Shown: positions 22,565-32,188 of the stretch, one piece after another
How the letters are laid out: every line of letters begins with the position of its first letter
Position numbering within the stretch: position 1 is the first letter of the stretch
NCBI GenBank assembly: GCA_963682025.1
Contig: OY821519.1
Coordinates: 138,427,429-138,491,428, forward strand
Reading direction: 5' to 3'
Source: Cordilura impudica
Lineage: Eukaryota > Arthropoda > Insecta > Diptera > Scathophagidae
Length of the DNA stretch: 64,000 nt
Notes under the pieces: model-generated
What the model was told of the DNA's origin: nothing
Seen by the model: the letters and a program-made list of their open reading frames with translations, nothing else
The model's database searches: none
Translations under genes and position numbers: made by a program

Positions 22565-22939
22565 TGTAGCGTAACACGACTTTCGTAGTGTGCTGTATAA
22601 TACCCACACTGCATAGCGTACAATATTTGCAAATGCGGAAATAACAAATATCAATATTGTTGACCACTGCATTTGCAAAACATTGTATGACTGCGTATAT
22701 TCTTATTGTTTGTTGTTGTTACGCTGGCACACTTATGTTTATGCTGACCCAAGTGCAGGTAACACATTGTTGTTGTTAATATAGGTTGAAAATATGTATA
22801 TAAAGAAGAACCTTTTATAATCAATTACTCATTTAATAATTTATCAATCAATCAATTAATAGTTTAGCTCCTAGATAGAGCTGAAATAATAATAATAATA
22901 AATACTATTTAAAAACACAAAAGTATCTTGTTTGCTATA
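22565..22939 (+). repeat. 3' LTR of the mdg1-type element
   Basis: 375 bp, nearly identical to 16174-16550, with TATATAAA at 22798-22805. AAGC target duplication follows at 22940-22943. Confidence 0.85.
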
Positions 22940-23490
22940 AAGCTTTTATCGGCCATGGGATGAACGCTATTGAAATTGGTGGGAATCGGTCCATGTTCAG
23001 ACCTAGCCCCCATACAAATTACCCATATGAAATCGACATAAATTGCCATAAGATCCAAATTGTCATATAGATCTTACTCAAATTGGGTTTGTATGCGTTC
23101 ATTACATCCACTAATGAGTAGTCCAAAAATGATCCCTTTGACCCCATATAGAGCTGCTTCCCGATCTTCACTTAAATCTATTAAAAAACAAAAATATTGC
23201 ACTGATTCTTCTCAAATTTTGTTTGTACATATTTTTGCAAAATACAAGAGACTTTACCAAACATGATCAGGATCGGTCCATTTTTGGACCTAGTCCCTTT
23301 ATAGATATAGCATCCGATATGAACTTTTTCATATCTGCAGCCAAAAAAATTAATAAAAATCCCACTCAAATTTGGTTTTTGCTTATTTTCAATGTCCAGT
23401 TAGTTGGGCCTAAGAGATAGGGTTTCTAAACGCATGGTATAGGGTATCGTATAGTCGGTCTAGACCGACTATAATTTTCCTACTTGTTTT

Positions 23491-23712
23491 TATTATTAAC
23501 TAGCTGTTCTTACCCGGTCTTGCCCGGGATCCAAAGGCCTTTGACTTGAAAAATGGTTCACTATGCTTTCCAGACGCTGAGTTCTTAGTGCCCAATGAAG
23601 AAATTCCTCAAAAAATAAACTTTCTCCCCAAAAATTTGTATGGGATTGGGGAATTTGTTCATGATGAAAAAAATCCCCAATGTTTACGTTTTTTGGGGAA
23701 TAAATTCATTTT
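23491..23712. other. Spacer between mini-me-like copies 1 and 2
   Basis: It contains ACTAGCTGTTCTTACCCGGT followed by CTTGCCCGGG (23500-23530). This resembles the 'tagctgt..acccgg.ttgcccggg' end motif common to many arthropod repeats. No gene was seen. Confidence 0.4.
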
Positions 23713-24526
23713 TATACCCTATACCACTACGTGGTTTGGGTATAATGACTTTGTGCTGCTGTTTGTAACAACCAAAAATATTTGACCTAGACCCATCTTT
23801 AATTATACCGATCGAATCAGAATCACTTTCTGAGTTGATTTAACAATGTCCGTCCGTCCGTCCGTCCGTCCGTCCGTCCGTCCGTCCGTCCGTCCGTCCG
23901 TCTGTGTGTCCATGTAAAGCTTGTAATCAAACTGCAGGTCGCAAATATGAATATATTTTGATCAAATTTGGTATATAAGCTTTTATCGGCCATGGGATGA
24001 ACGCTATTGAAATTGGTGAGAATCGGTCCATGTTCAGACCTAGCGCCCATACAAATTACCCATATGAAATCGACATAAATTTCCATAAGATCCAAATTGT
24101 CATATAGATCTTACTCAAATTGGGTTTGTATGCGTTCATTACATCCACTAATGAGTAGTCCAAAAATGATCCCTTTGACCCCGTATAGAGCTGCTTCCCG
24201 ATCTTCACTTAAATCTATTAAAAAACAAAAATATTGCACTGATTCTTCTCAAATTTTGTTTTTACATATTTTTGCAAAATACAAGAGACTTTACCAAACA
24301 TGATCAGGATCGGTCCATTTTTGGACCTAGTCCCTTTATAGATATAGCATCCGATAAGAACTTTTTCATATCTGCATCCAAAAAAATTAATAAAAATCCC
24401 ACTCAAATTTGGTTTTTGCTTATTTTCAATGTCCAGTTAGTTGGGCCTAAGAGATAGGGTTTCTAAACGCATGGTATAGGGTATCGTATAGTCGGTCTAG
24501 ACCGACTATAATTTTCTTACTTGTTT
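23713..24526 (+). repeat. mini-me-like repeat, copy 2 (full length)
   Basis: TATACCCTATACCAC start, ~15 units of TCCG at 23849-23901, the AGTCGGTCTAGACCGACT palindrome and TACTTGTTTTA end. Uninterrupted, about 0.81 kb, and very similar to copy 4, so it serves as the reference for how copy 1 was split. Confidence 0.78.
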
Positions 24527-24553
24527 TATTTCAATTTAAAATTTTTTGATTTT

Positions 24554-25689
24554 TATACCCTATACCACTATGTGGTTTGGGTATAATGACTTTGTGCTGC
24601 TGTTTGTAACAACCAAAAATATTTGACCTACACCCATCTTTCATTATACCGATCGAATCAGAATCACTATCTGATTCGATTTAACGATGTCCGTCCGTCT
24701 GTGTGTCCATGTAAAGCTTGTAATCAAACTGCAGGTCGCAAATATGAATATATTTTGATGAAATTTGGTATTTGATCTTCTATCGGCCATGGGATGAACG
24801 CTATTAAAATTGGTGAGAATCGGTCCATGTTCAGACCTAGCCCCCATACAAATGGCCCCTATGAAATCAACATATATTGCCATAAGACCCAAATTATCAT
24901 ACAAATCTTAGTCAAATTGGGTTTGTATGTATATATTACATCCATTAATCAGTATTCCAAAAATGATCCCTATTGGACAACTCTTAGTCATAGGCCCCAT
25001 ATAGAGATGCTTCCCGATCTTCACTTAAATCTATCAAAAAGCAAAAATATTGCACGGATTCCTTTCAAATTTGGTTTGTATATATTTTTTCAAAGTATAA
25101 GTGACTTACCGATCGACTCAGAATCACTTTTGGAGTTGAAATAGCAATTTCCGTCCGTCCGTCCGTCCGTCTGTGTGTCCATGTAAAGCTTGTAATCAAA
25201 CTACAGGTCGGAAATATGTATATATTTTGATGAAATTTGGTATATAAGCTTCCACCGGCCATGGGATGAACGCTATTGAAACTGGTGAGAATCGGTCCAT
25301 GTTCAGATCTAGCCCCCATACAAATGAACCCTATGAAATCGACAACTGAAATGGACAACTCTTAGTCATAGGCCCCATATAGAGCTGCTTCCCGATCTTT
25401 ACTTAAATCTATCAAAAAACAAAAATATTGTACAGATTTTTCTAAAATTTGGTTTGTATATATTTTTTCAAAGTATAAGTGACTTTACCAAATATGGTCA
25501 TTTAAATATCGTGTCCGATATGAACTTTTTCTTATCTGCAGCGAAAAAAATTAATAAAAATGCCACTCAAATTTGGTTTATGCATATTTGCTATATCCAA
25601 TTAGTTGGACTGAAGAGATAGGGTCACTTAACCATGGTATAGGGTATCGTATAGTCGGGCTAGACCGACTATAATTTTCTTACTTGTTT
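24554..25689 (+). repeat. mini-me-like repeat, copy 3 (fused from two truncated copies)
   Basis: It begins normally at 24554. At about 25108, within the 'tataagtgactt' region, the sequence jumps back to TACCGATCGACTCAGAATCA, the part just before the (TCCG)n tract, and runs through a second, internally deleted copy to the palindrome and TACTTGTTTA at 25689. It is more diverged from copies 2 and 4 than they are from each other. Confidence 0.68.
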
Positions 25690-26030
25690 AATTTAGAAAT
25701 TTTTTTAAAACACGCTACAGCAAAAATACTTGAAAAATAAGCTGCAAAACTGCTTGGAGTTTTTTTTTTCTTTTTTGAAGTTTATTTATTTTGTAAACAA
25801 CAAATATAACGGAATCGTTTGCAAATTAAAGGAATCAGAAGTTTTAAAAATAGAATTAATTCATTCAATAAATGATGATCATTGAGCAGAGACGTCAAAT
25901 TTATAGAAGTTTCAAAAATGGAAAATGAATGTGATGTGTAAAAGGTTGCTTTAAGCAACTGCTTATAGTATACATATGTTTGGCCAATTTTGATCAACAG
26001 GTAATTATTGCACATATGGTTGATTCCATG
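25690..26030. other. AT-rich spacer
   Basis: T-rich stretch and a short palindrome GGTTGCTTTAAGCAACTGC (25945-25963). A minus-strand open frame (25782-26015) shows no recognisable motif and is not called. Confidence 0.4.
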
Positions 26031-28671
26031 TCAAACCATCATGAAAAAGTGCCTTTTTCGGAATCACCCTCTCCGATTTGAATGAAATTTTCCACAAATG
26101 TTGTATATTACTAGACTTGAAAAAACCCAAACTTATGGACCCCAACGACTTTCGGTTTCCGAGTTATGACGTCATGAATATTAGAAAAAACTCAAAAATG
26201 TCACTAAAGTGTGTTTATAAAAATGTCTATAACTTTTAAACTATAAAAGCTAAAATATTTTTGTTTACAGTTTTTTAAAGGTAAGAATATGCTCTTTAAA
26301 ATGATATGCATATGCATTTTTTTCATGGAAATTTCCACCGAAATTTTTTCGGATCTAAAATTCAGAAGGCCAAATCGGGAAAAATTATATTTTTTAAAAT
26401 TCTTAAAAAATATATGTTAATATCTAAACCCTTGTTAACATATATTCAAAATTTCAGATTGGAGCCATGATTAGTTTTTGAGTTATGAGCTAAAACGTGG
26501 CCCTATATACGATTTGCGCTTGTAAAAGATATGTATAATAAACACAAAAGGGTGCGCCATACACGGTAAACTTGCGAAATTATGCTGTAACTCCCCCTAG
26601 ATATGTTTCTTATATAGTAAAATAAAATTCATATTTGTCTAGATTTCATTTTAATTAATTCATTTATTATATAATTTTATTGTTTAGATATCAACCAAAA
26701 CATTCAAAAACTTAAAAATTTAGTTTGTATTTCATATTTGTAATACAAATTTATTAAATATATTTTTTTAAATTTATCACATTAAAAAAGTTTTAAAAAC
26801 TTGAAAGGTTTGAGATTTAATATAAAATAATAATTTATACAACATCTAGGTATAAATGTTTTCAACTAAAAAATCAGTATCGTTTGAAAATATCTTTACT
26901 TTTAATTTGTTGGTTCCTTCGGGAATAAAGCTGTGGTATTTTTGTGTACCTGGAATGGTACGTAAACCATTAAAGCGATCTTTGAGAAATAGATCTTCTT
27001 TTTGATAATCGTCTTCAGAAAGATATTTAAAATTACAATTTTTTAAATTTGCTTCGCACCAATCAAATAAGAGTTTTGGCGTTGTAATTTGGTTTTCAAG
27101 TGGACGTTGTAAACTGGCTCTACGTGCTTCTCTTTTCACAGTTCCACCAAGGCCGTCACTAGGACCTTTTCCGTGGCTCGTAGCAAAAAAAATGCCACTC
27201 TGCATCACACCCAAAATCTGCGTTATGATAACACAAGTTAACAAAGTTTTTTTTATTTTTAAATTGACGAGCGCATCCATCGGAAAAATATATTATTTTT
27301 TCCGGAACTCTTTGAAACTTGTTTAATATAAAAAAATCATGTGTTTGTGAAATAAATGAACAGCTACAGTATTATGAACAAGACAGCTTGAAATAATTAT
27401 AAAATTAGTATTTTTCAATATTCCATCAATTTTATAGTATATGACAATCGGATATAATGTAGCTTGGGAATTGTTCCAGTGAAATCCTTGGACACAATCT
27501 TGGACAACAAAGGAAACGTTTTCCGAAAAGTCGCAAACAATGACATATTCGTTTTCTTTTAATGAATTTTTTCTAAAGTTTAGAAATGCGTTCTGCTCTT
27601 TGGAAATTAAGGAATGTGGCAGTAAATTTTTTAGTTTTTCGATAAATAAATCTAAAAAATCATCGGTAGGTTTAATCATTGTTTCCAAACTATCCCTGTC
27701 AGTACTAATCCATTGCTTGTATGTTATTTCGTCAATATCGTTTTCATCGAGTAACTGACGAAGAGTCTCTTTAAAATTATGAGTTCCGGGACATAAATTG
27801 CATTTACCAAGATAGCACTGCGGAGACTCTGTAGAGCAAACAATTTTTTTAAAACAGTCTTTGTATGATTCTATCTTAAAATCTTCCATTGTATTTGTTA
27901 TTTTTTTTAAATTAATGGAGTGCAACATTAATTTAACATTCTGGTGTTTTGTACAAACGCATATATTATGACTACCGCTTGAGTTGACCAGCACAACATT
28001 TTTAGGGCGAAGCTCACAAAATTTCGATAGACCTATTTTTTGTTCCTCAAATCTTTCTTTAAACAAGGCATACATTTCTCTTAAATTTCCCAACAATAGT
28101 CTCTTTGTTTTATGTACTTTAACTCCATTTTCAACAACAGAAACAAAATCCTTCCCACCTGGCATACATCGACTAATGTCATCGCATTCATAAAACGATT
28201 TTACTTTTTCCATAATTTCGGATGAAAGGGCTTTTCCCAGTTTTGGATTCGGGGTACTTAAAATGCCTTTTTCATCCACAAGTTGTTTAACTTTGCGAGC
28301 CATGTAATTTGATATTTGGAATTCCTCCATCATTTTAAGAATAGACCAGCTTTTCGGCAAAATCGTGAGTAATTCCATTCTATCACTGTTTTTTGTAAGA
28401 GTTGCAAATTTTACTTTTAATTGCTCAATTATTTCCGAATCGGGACATTGGTGAGATGTTGATGGTGTCAATCCTGGAAAAAGCTTGTTTTTTATTGAAC
28501 AACTTACAGTCTTACACTTTTCGCTTCTGTACTTCTTATACATCATTTTTTTGGTTGATATTGGAGATTGTTCTAAATAAGGTAACACATCGTTTAATTG
28601 GGAAACTGCAATTGCTGGTGTGTCAAATGGCTTATCTGCACTTAATGATTCTGCACTTAATGATTATTTGA
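26030..28671 (-). mobile_element. DNA transposon-like unit of a second uncharacterised family
   Basis: The core is a near-complete minus-strand transposase-like gene (26846-28671). The downstream segment 26030-26560 (TGATTCCATGTCAAACCATC, repeated 'aaatttcc', 'ccctatatacgat') reads like non-coding transposon end sequence of the same polarity. I could not find a matching inverted end past 28671, so the outer limits are approximate. Confidence 0.5.
26846..28671 (-). pseudogene. Transposase-like protein, family with DFSEN / FSDG / SHGKGPSDG motifs, one frameshift
   Basis: The reading frame is open from about 28668 (no clear ATG; the first Met in frame is near 28550) to 27323 and contains KPKLGKALSSE, KRLLLGNLREMYALF, FCELRPKNVV, ICVCTKHQNVKL, CYLGKCNLCPG, DFSENVSFVVQD and GFHWNNSQATLYP. 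At a T7 run near 27330 one base is lost or gained. The frame then continues as IIYFSDGCARQFKNKKNF and HFFATSHGKGPSDGLGGTVK to a stop at 26846. This protein recurs as multicopy 'uncharacterised' genes in arthropods. The conserved Asp in DFSEN, FSDG and GPSDG are plausible DDE-type catalytic residues; that is inference. One frameshift apart, the gene is complete in its core. Confidence 0.7.
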
Positions 28672-28847
28672 ACTATTCCGTCTTGGACACGTGCTAAAAT
28701 ACAACTGCCCACATAAAGCATCAATTAATTCTTAGATTTTTTATTTTATCTATGCAAAATAAAAATTACCGTTATTTTACTCACTTGCATTTTCAAATTG
28801 AATAAAAAAACGCATTGATATTAACTTGTAGAAAAAAATATAGCAAA

Positions 28848-29060
28848 CCCAGCAAAACTGGACACAAACAATTGTGTCTATAAATTACCTTATACATTAC
28901 AACATAGGTGATTTTTACACGAGATTAGACTCAAGGTAATGTGTCCGTTGATTTTTACACAAGATACATTACATTGAGACTTATCGCTTGTAAAAGGCAC
29001 CTATATTGTAATGTATAGATACATTACTTTACAAGTTCCGTAGTTTTGGGTTTTGCTGGG
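28848..29060. mobile_element. MITE, 213 bp, ends CCCAGCAAAAC
   Basis: Terminal inverted repeats CCCAGCAAAAC (28848-28858) and GTTTTGCTGGG (29050-29060). Internal arms also pair: TACATTACAACATAGGTG (28895-28912) with CACCTATATTGTAATGTA near 28998-29015. The element could therefore fold almost entirely into a hairpin. No coding capacity. Confidence 0.7.
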
Positions 29061-29701
29061 AAGCTGATCATTACATTCTTCGATGTAAAATCAAAATAAC
29101 TGTAATATTATTTGCTTTGTATGTTAGTTTAAGAAAAAACGGCAATAACAATCAAACGTGTGCTTTTGAGCAAAAATAAAAAATAAATGTTTATAATATA
29201 TCAAAAAATTTACAATATATATTGTACTACTTGATTACTATGTCTATTTGGATATACTCCACATGTCAAAAGGTCCAAGTTGTTCGGCTTAAAGCCAGCG
29301 CCAAGAGAAAATTTATTTAAATTAAAGCATTGAAATTAAAAATACTCTTAATAAAACAAATAAAATGTTGCGTTCTGAAGCTTTTAATATCTCAAACAAC
29401 TTGTCATAGACGAATATCTTGTTTTTAATTTCAGTAGAGTTTAGCCGATATTTTTCTAGCTTATGCTTGACCCAGTAATGGAAAATCTACATAACAACAG
29501 TAACTTTTCAGATAGATTGATTGAAAAAAACAATCATACTGGTCATAAAAGAAGTACAATTAACTAAAATTTTAAATGATATTAGAACTTAAAGGTTAAG
29601 TAACTGTATTAAAATGGTAACCGTATCCAACATTGGTTATAATATTGAGCTTAAGACACAGGTGGAGCGCTTCACAGTCTAATTAAATACTCTTACTTCA
29701 T
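29061..29701. other. Intronic spacer, nothing recognised
   Basis: AT-rich sequence without an open frame, repeat pair or element end that I can support. By the exon model it is intron of the chitin-binding gene. Confidence 0.45.
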
Positions 29702-30483
29702 TATACCCTATACCACTATGTGGTTTGGGTATAATGACTTTGTGCTGCTGTTTGTAACAACCACAAATATTTGACCTAGACCCATCTTTAATTATACCGA
29801 TCGAATCAGAATCACTTTCTGAGTTGATATAACAATGTCCGTCCGTCCGTCCGTCCGTCTGTGTGTCCATGTAAAGCTTGTAATCAAACTGCAGGTCGCA
29901 AATATGAATATATTTTGATGAAATTTGGTATATAAGCTTTTATCGGCCATGGGATGAACGCTATTGTAATTGGTGAGAATCGGTCCATGTTCAGACCTAG
30001 CCCCCATACAAATTACCCATATGAAATCGACATAAATTGCCATAAGATCCAAATTGTCATATAGATCTTACTCAAATTGGGTTTGTACGCGTTCATTACA
30101 TCCACTAATGAGTAGTCCAAAAATGATCCCTTTGACCCCGTATAGAGCTGCTTCCCGATCTTCACTTAAATCTATTAAAAAACAAAAATATTGCACTGAT
30201 TCTTCTCAAATTTTGTTTGTACATATTTTTGCAAAATACAAGAGACTTTACCAAACATGGTCAGGATCGGTCCATTTTTGGGCCTAGTCCCTTTATAGAT
30301 ATAGCATCCGATATGAACTTTTTCATATCTGCGGCCAAAAAAATTAATAAAAATCCCACTCAAACTTGGTTTTTGCTTATTTTCAATGTCCAGTTAGTTG
30401 GGCCTAAGAGATAGGGTTTCTAAACGCATGGTATAGGGTATCGTATAGTCGGTCTAGACCGACTATAATTTTCTTACTTGTTT
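29702..30483 (+). repeat. mini-me-like repeat, copy 4
   Basis: Start TATACCCTATACCAC, short (TCCG)n tract at 29837-29859, palindrome at about 30446-30467, end TACTTGTTT. Nearly identical to copy 2 except for tract length. It lies only 55 bases upstream of a predicted exon of the chitin-binding gene. Confidence 0.78.
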
Positions 30484-30538
30484 ATTTATAATATTGTACG
30501 TAGCACAAATTTAAATTTAAAAAAAAAAATCGTTACAG

Positions 30539-30814
30539 TTCTAACAGTCCAACTACATCTTCCACAACCTCGTCTACAACTCCAGAACCATCACGCAAAA
30601 ATACCACAAACAGAACTTTAACACCTATGAGTCCAACTTCCAATCGTAGACCCATAGAAGACGAAGAAGTTGATGACTATGAAGATGACTATGAAGATTT
30701 CTATAAAGTTAGTGCTAATAAAAGAAGTAAGCATAGACCACGTAAACCTATAGTCGATCATGATGATGATGATGATTCCGAGAATGATGCAGATTTTGGA
30801 GATGAAAACCCCAG
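30539..30814 (+). CDS. Exon of the chitin-binding gene: Ser/Thr linker and acidic/basic segment
   Basis: The acceptor CGTTACAG|T (exon from 30539) supplies the third base to the AG left by the 817-953 exon, making AGT (Ser). The frame then reads SNSPTTSSTTSSTTPEPS, a mucin-like linker with NTTNRT possible N-glycosylation, and an acidic stretch EDEEVDDYEDDYEDFY. A basic KRSKHRPRKP and a DDDDDSENDADF run follow. Donor CCAG|GTACTC ends it with AG left over. A Thr/Ser linker after a CBM14 domain is common in secreted insect chitin-binding proteins. The link to the upstream exon is by phase and logic; an additional exon in the intron cannot be excluded. Confidence 0.68.
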
Positions 30815-30884
30815 GTACTCATGTTTAAAATTAATGGTTTTTAAGAAATAAGAAAATATTTTTCAAACGTCTTTCCCTTAACAG

Positions 30885-31044
30885 AGGTTTCAATTCGCGG
30901 GATAGTTTCAGCAATGATGAAGAACCAGACGATTATAAACCCGGTAGTATTGGTTTTGCTGATACGAAAAATTCCCATACTACTAAGCCAAAAGTTATAA
31001 ATCTTATAGTAGTTACAAATTATAGTGTATTTAATTTTAATTGA
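30885..31044 (+). CDS. Last exon of the chitin-binding gene
   Basis: The acceptor CCCTTAACAG is followed by A, completing AGA (Arg) with the AG from the previous exon. The intron is only 70 bases (30815-30884). The frame reads GFNSRDSFSNDEEPDDYKPG, another acidic stretch, and ends at TGA 31042-31044. The low-complexity acidic composition continues from the previous exon, which supports the join. Confidence 0.62.
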
Positions 31045-31202
31045 GATATCCTCTACTTGGATATCTTGTACTAAACTCTACTCTACACGTATGTATGTAA
31101 ATATAATCTGTCACATTATATTTCGCCATTGTTAATTGTAGAGAAAGCGCAGTAATGCCTTTGTGCAAGTCAATGACAAACGTCATCCCTTATATATTAA
31201 TC

Positions 31203-31220
31203 AATAAACTTAATAATAAA
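31203..31220 (+). terminator. Polyadenylation signals of the chitin-binding gene
   Basis: AATAAA occurs at 31203-31208 and again at 31214-31219 (…AATAATAAAG), about 160-175 bases after the stop codon. The errantivirus LTR begins 20 bases further on, so the 3' UTR is short or the LTR has cut it. Confidence 0.55.
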
Positions 31221-31238
31221 GAATTCAACATAAACAAA

Positions 31239-31983
31239 AGTAACTGAAGTACATCATGTTAATGGCATGATTTTCATGTAAATTGATTATTTAAATAATC
31301 TTTAATAAACAAAGAATCATATGTTCAAAGCGTGATACTTTTTCCTTGTTCATATAGAATTATATTTTAGTAAAAATGAGGCTGAATACAAATATTATAT
31401 TCATATTATCACCAGCAGCAATTAATACAACAAGTACTTTGTATAATAGTTCATAATTGTGTAAAAAGTGTAATAAGTATAATAAAAGTACTAGAGGACA
31501 TTAATTTTTATAATATAATACCAAAATTTGCCAAGAGAAGTCAACGTACAGAAATACCAAAATATGCCAAGAGAAGTTAACGTACAGTAATACCAAAATT
31601 TGCCAAGAGAAGTTAACTTACAGTAATACCAAATTTTGTCAAGAAAAGTCAACGTACAGTAAAAGCAAAGTTCATTCTCCACGCATAACTTTCCTCAAAC
31701 CCAGCGAATTTAAGCAGTTTAGCTCAAAAGAAGGAGCTTGATCCACTGAGTGTTCTTAAACCTATGTCAACAGCCTACGTTAATTAGAACTCTAGTTATA
31801 GAGGTTTGAGAGAAGAAAAATATTGAAAAAATCTTGAATGCAAAGTTTATTCATAAATTCTTTTAATATATAAGATTAATATATAAGATTAAAGATAAAG
31901 TGGTTTATTTGAAAATACTGGATCAGTTGGCTATCTGAGGAAATATTTTTTTTTTTACTAAAAACCTGACACAAAACGTTAAT
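31239..31983 (+). repeat. 5' LTR of the errantivirus
   Basis: It starts AGTAACTG after the host gene's poly(A) signals and ends at the primer-binding site. It is about 270 bases longer than the 3' LTR, mostly because of the 36-bp tandem repeat at 31518-31661. The left part diverges from the 3' LTR. Confidence 0.6.
31518..31661. repeat. 36-bp tandem repeat, four copies
   Basis: ATACCAAAATTTGCCAAGAG followed by AAGT(C/T)AACGTACAG(A/T)A, starting at 31518, 31554, 31590 and 31626, with a few substitutions per copy. It is present in the 5' LTR and absent from the 3' LTR. Confidence 0.85.
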
Positions 31984-32188
31984 TGGCGTCCAACGTAGGG
32001 CACACTTAAAGGACCCATATACTTAAAAAGGAATATCGACATCCTTCATTAAAAAAATTGATTGAAAGTTGTAACAATCCATCGGAAACAATACATCCCG
32101 ATACCAAAGGACACATTTGACGGATTAAATATAATATCAAAATTCAGAAAAAGTATCTTAATAAGAGAAAAGAATTAATAACAAGTGA

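Larger units (their letters stand above)
16174..22939 (+). mobile_element. Structurally complete mdg1/412-type LTR retrotransposon
   Basis: The LTRs at 16174-16550 and 22565-22939 (377 and 375 bp) are nearly identical, starting TGTAGCGTAACACGAC and ending TTTGCTATA. Four-base target duplications AAGC lie at 16170-16173 and 22940-22943, interrupting a mini-me-like repeat whose unbroken sequence is known from other copies here. A primer-binding site starting TGGCGATCCTGCC follows the 5' LTR, and a purine tract AAAAAAGGAAGG precedes the 3' LTR. Three open frames are intact. The near-identical LTRs and intact ORFs mark it as the youngest LTR element in the window. The mdg1 clade is inferred from the upstream small ORF, the gag with no CCHC knuckle, the absence of env and the 4-bp duplication. 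Confidence 0.88.
15930..23490 (+). repeat. mini-me-like repeat, copy 1, split by the mdg1-type retrotransposon
   Basis: It starts TATACCCTATACCAC…GTGGTTTGGGTATA (15930-15961) and carries a (TCCG)n/(GTCY) tract at 16065-16098. After the 6.8-kb LTR element it resumes at 22944 (ttttatcggccatggg). It ends with the perfect palindrome around AGTCGGTCTAGACCGACT (23451-23472) and TACTTGTTTTTATT. Own sequence is about 0.79 kb. It is very close to copies 2 and 4. The (GTCY)n proto-microsatellite is the hallmark I recall for dipteran mini-me elements; the name is by resemblance. Confidence 0.75.

Noticed and set aside
23451..23472. Perfect palindrome as a transcription terminator or operator
   Set aside because: It is the conserved end of a multicopy repeat and not tied to any gene; a bacterial terminator reading does not apply.
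25782..26015. 77-codon minus-strand frame as a small gene
   Set aside because: No motif, no start context and hydrophobic AT-driven composition; could not be supported.
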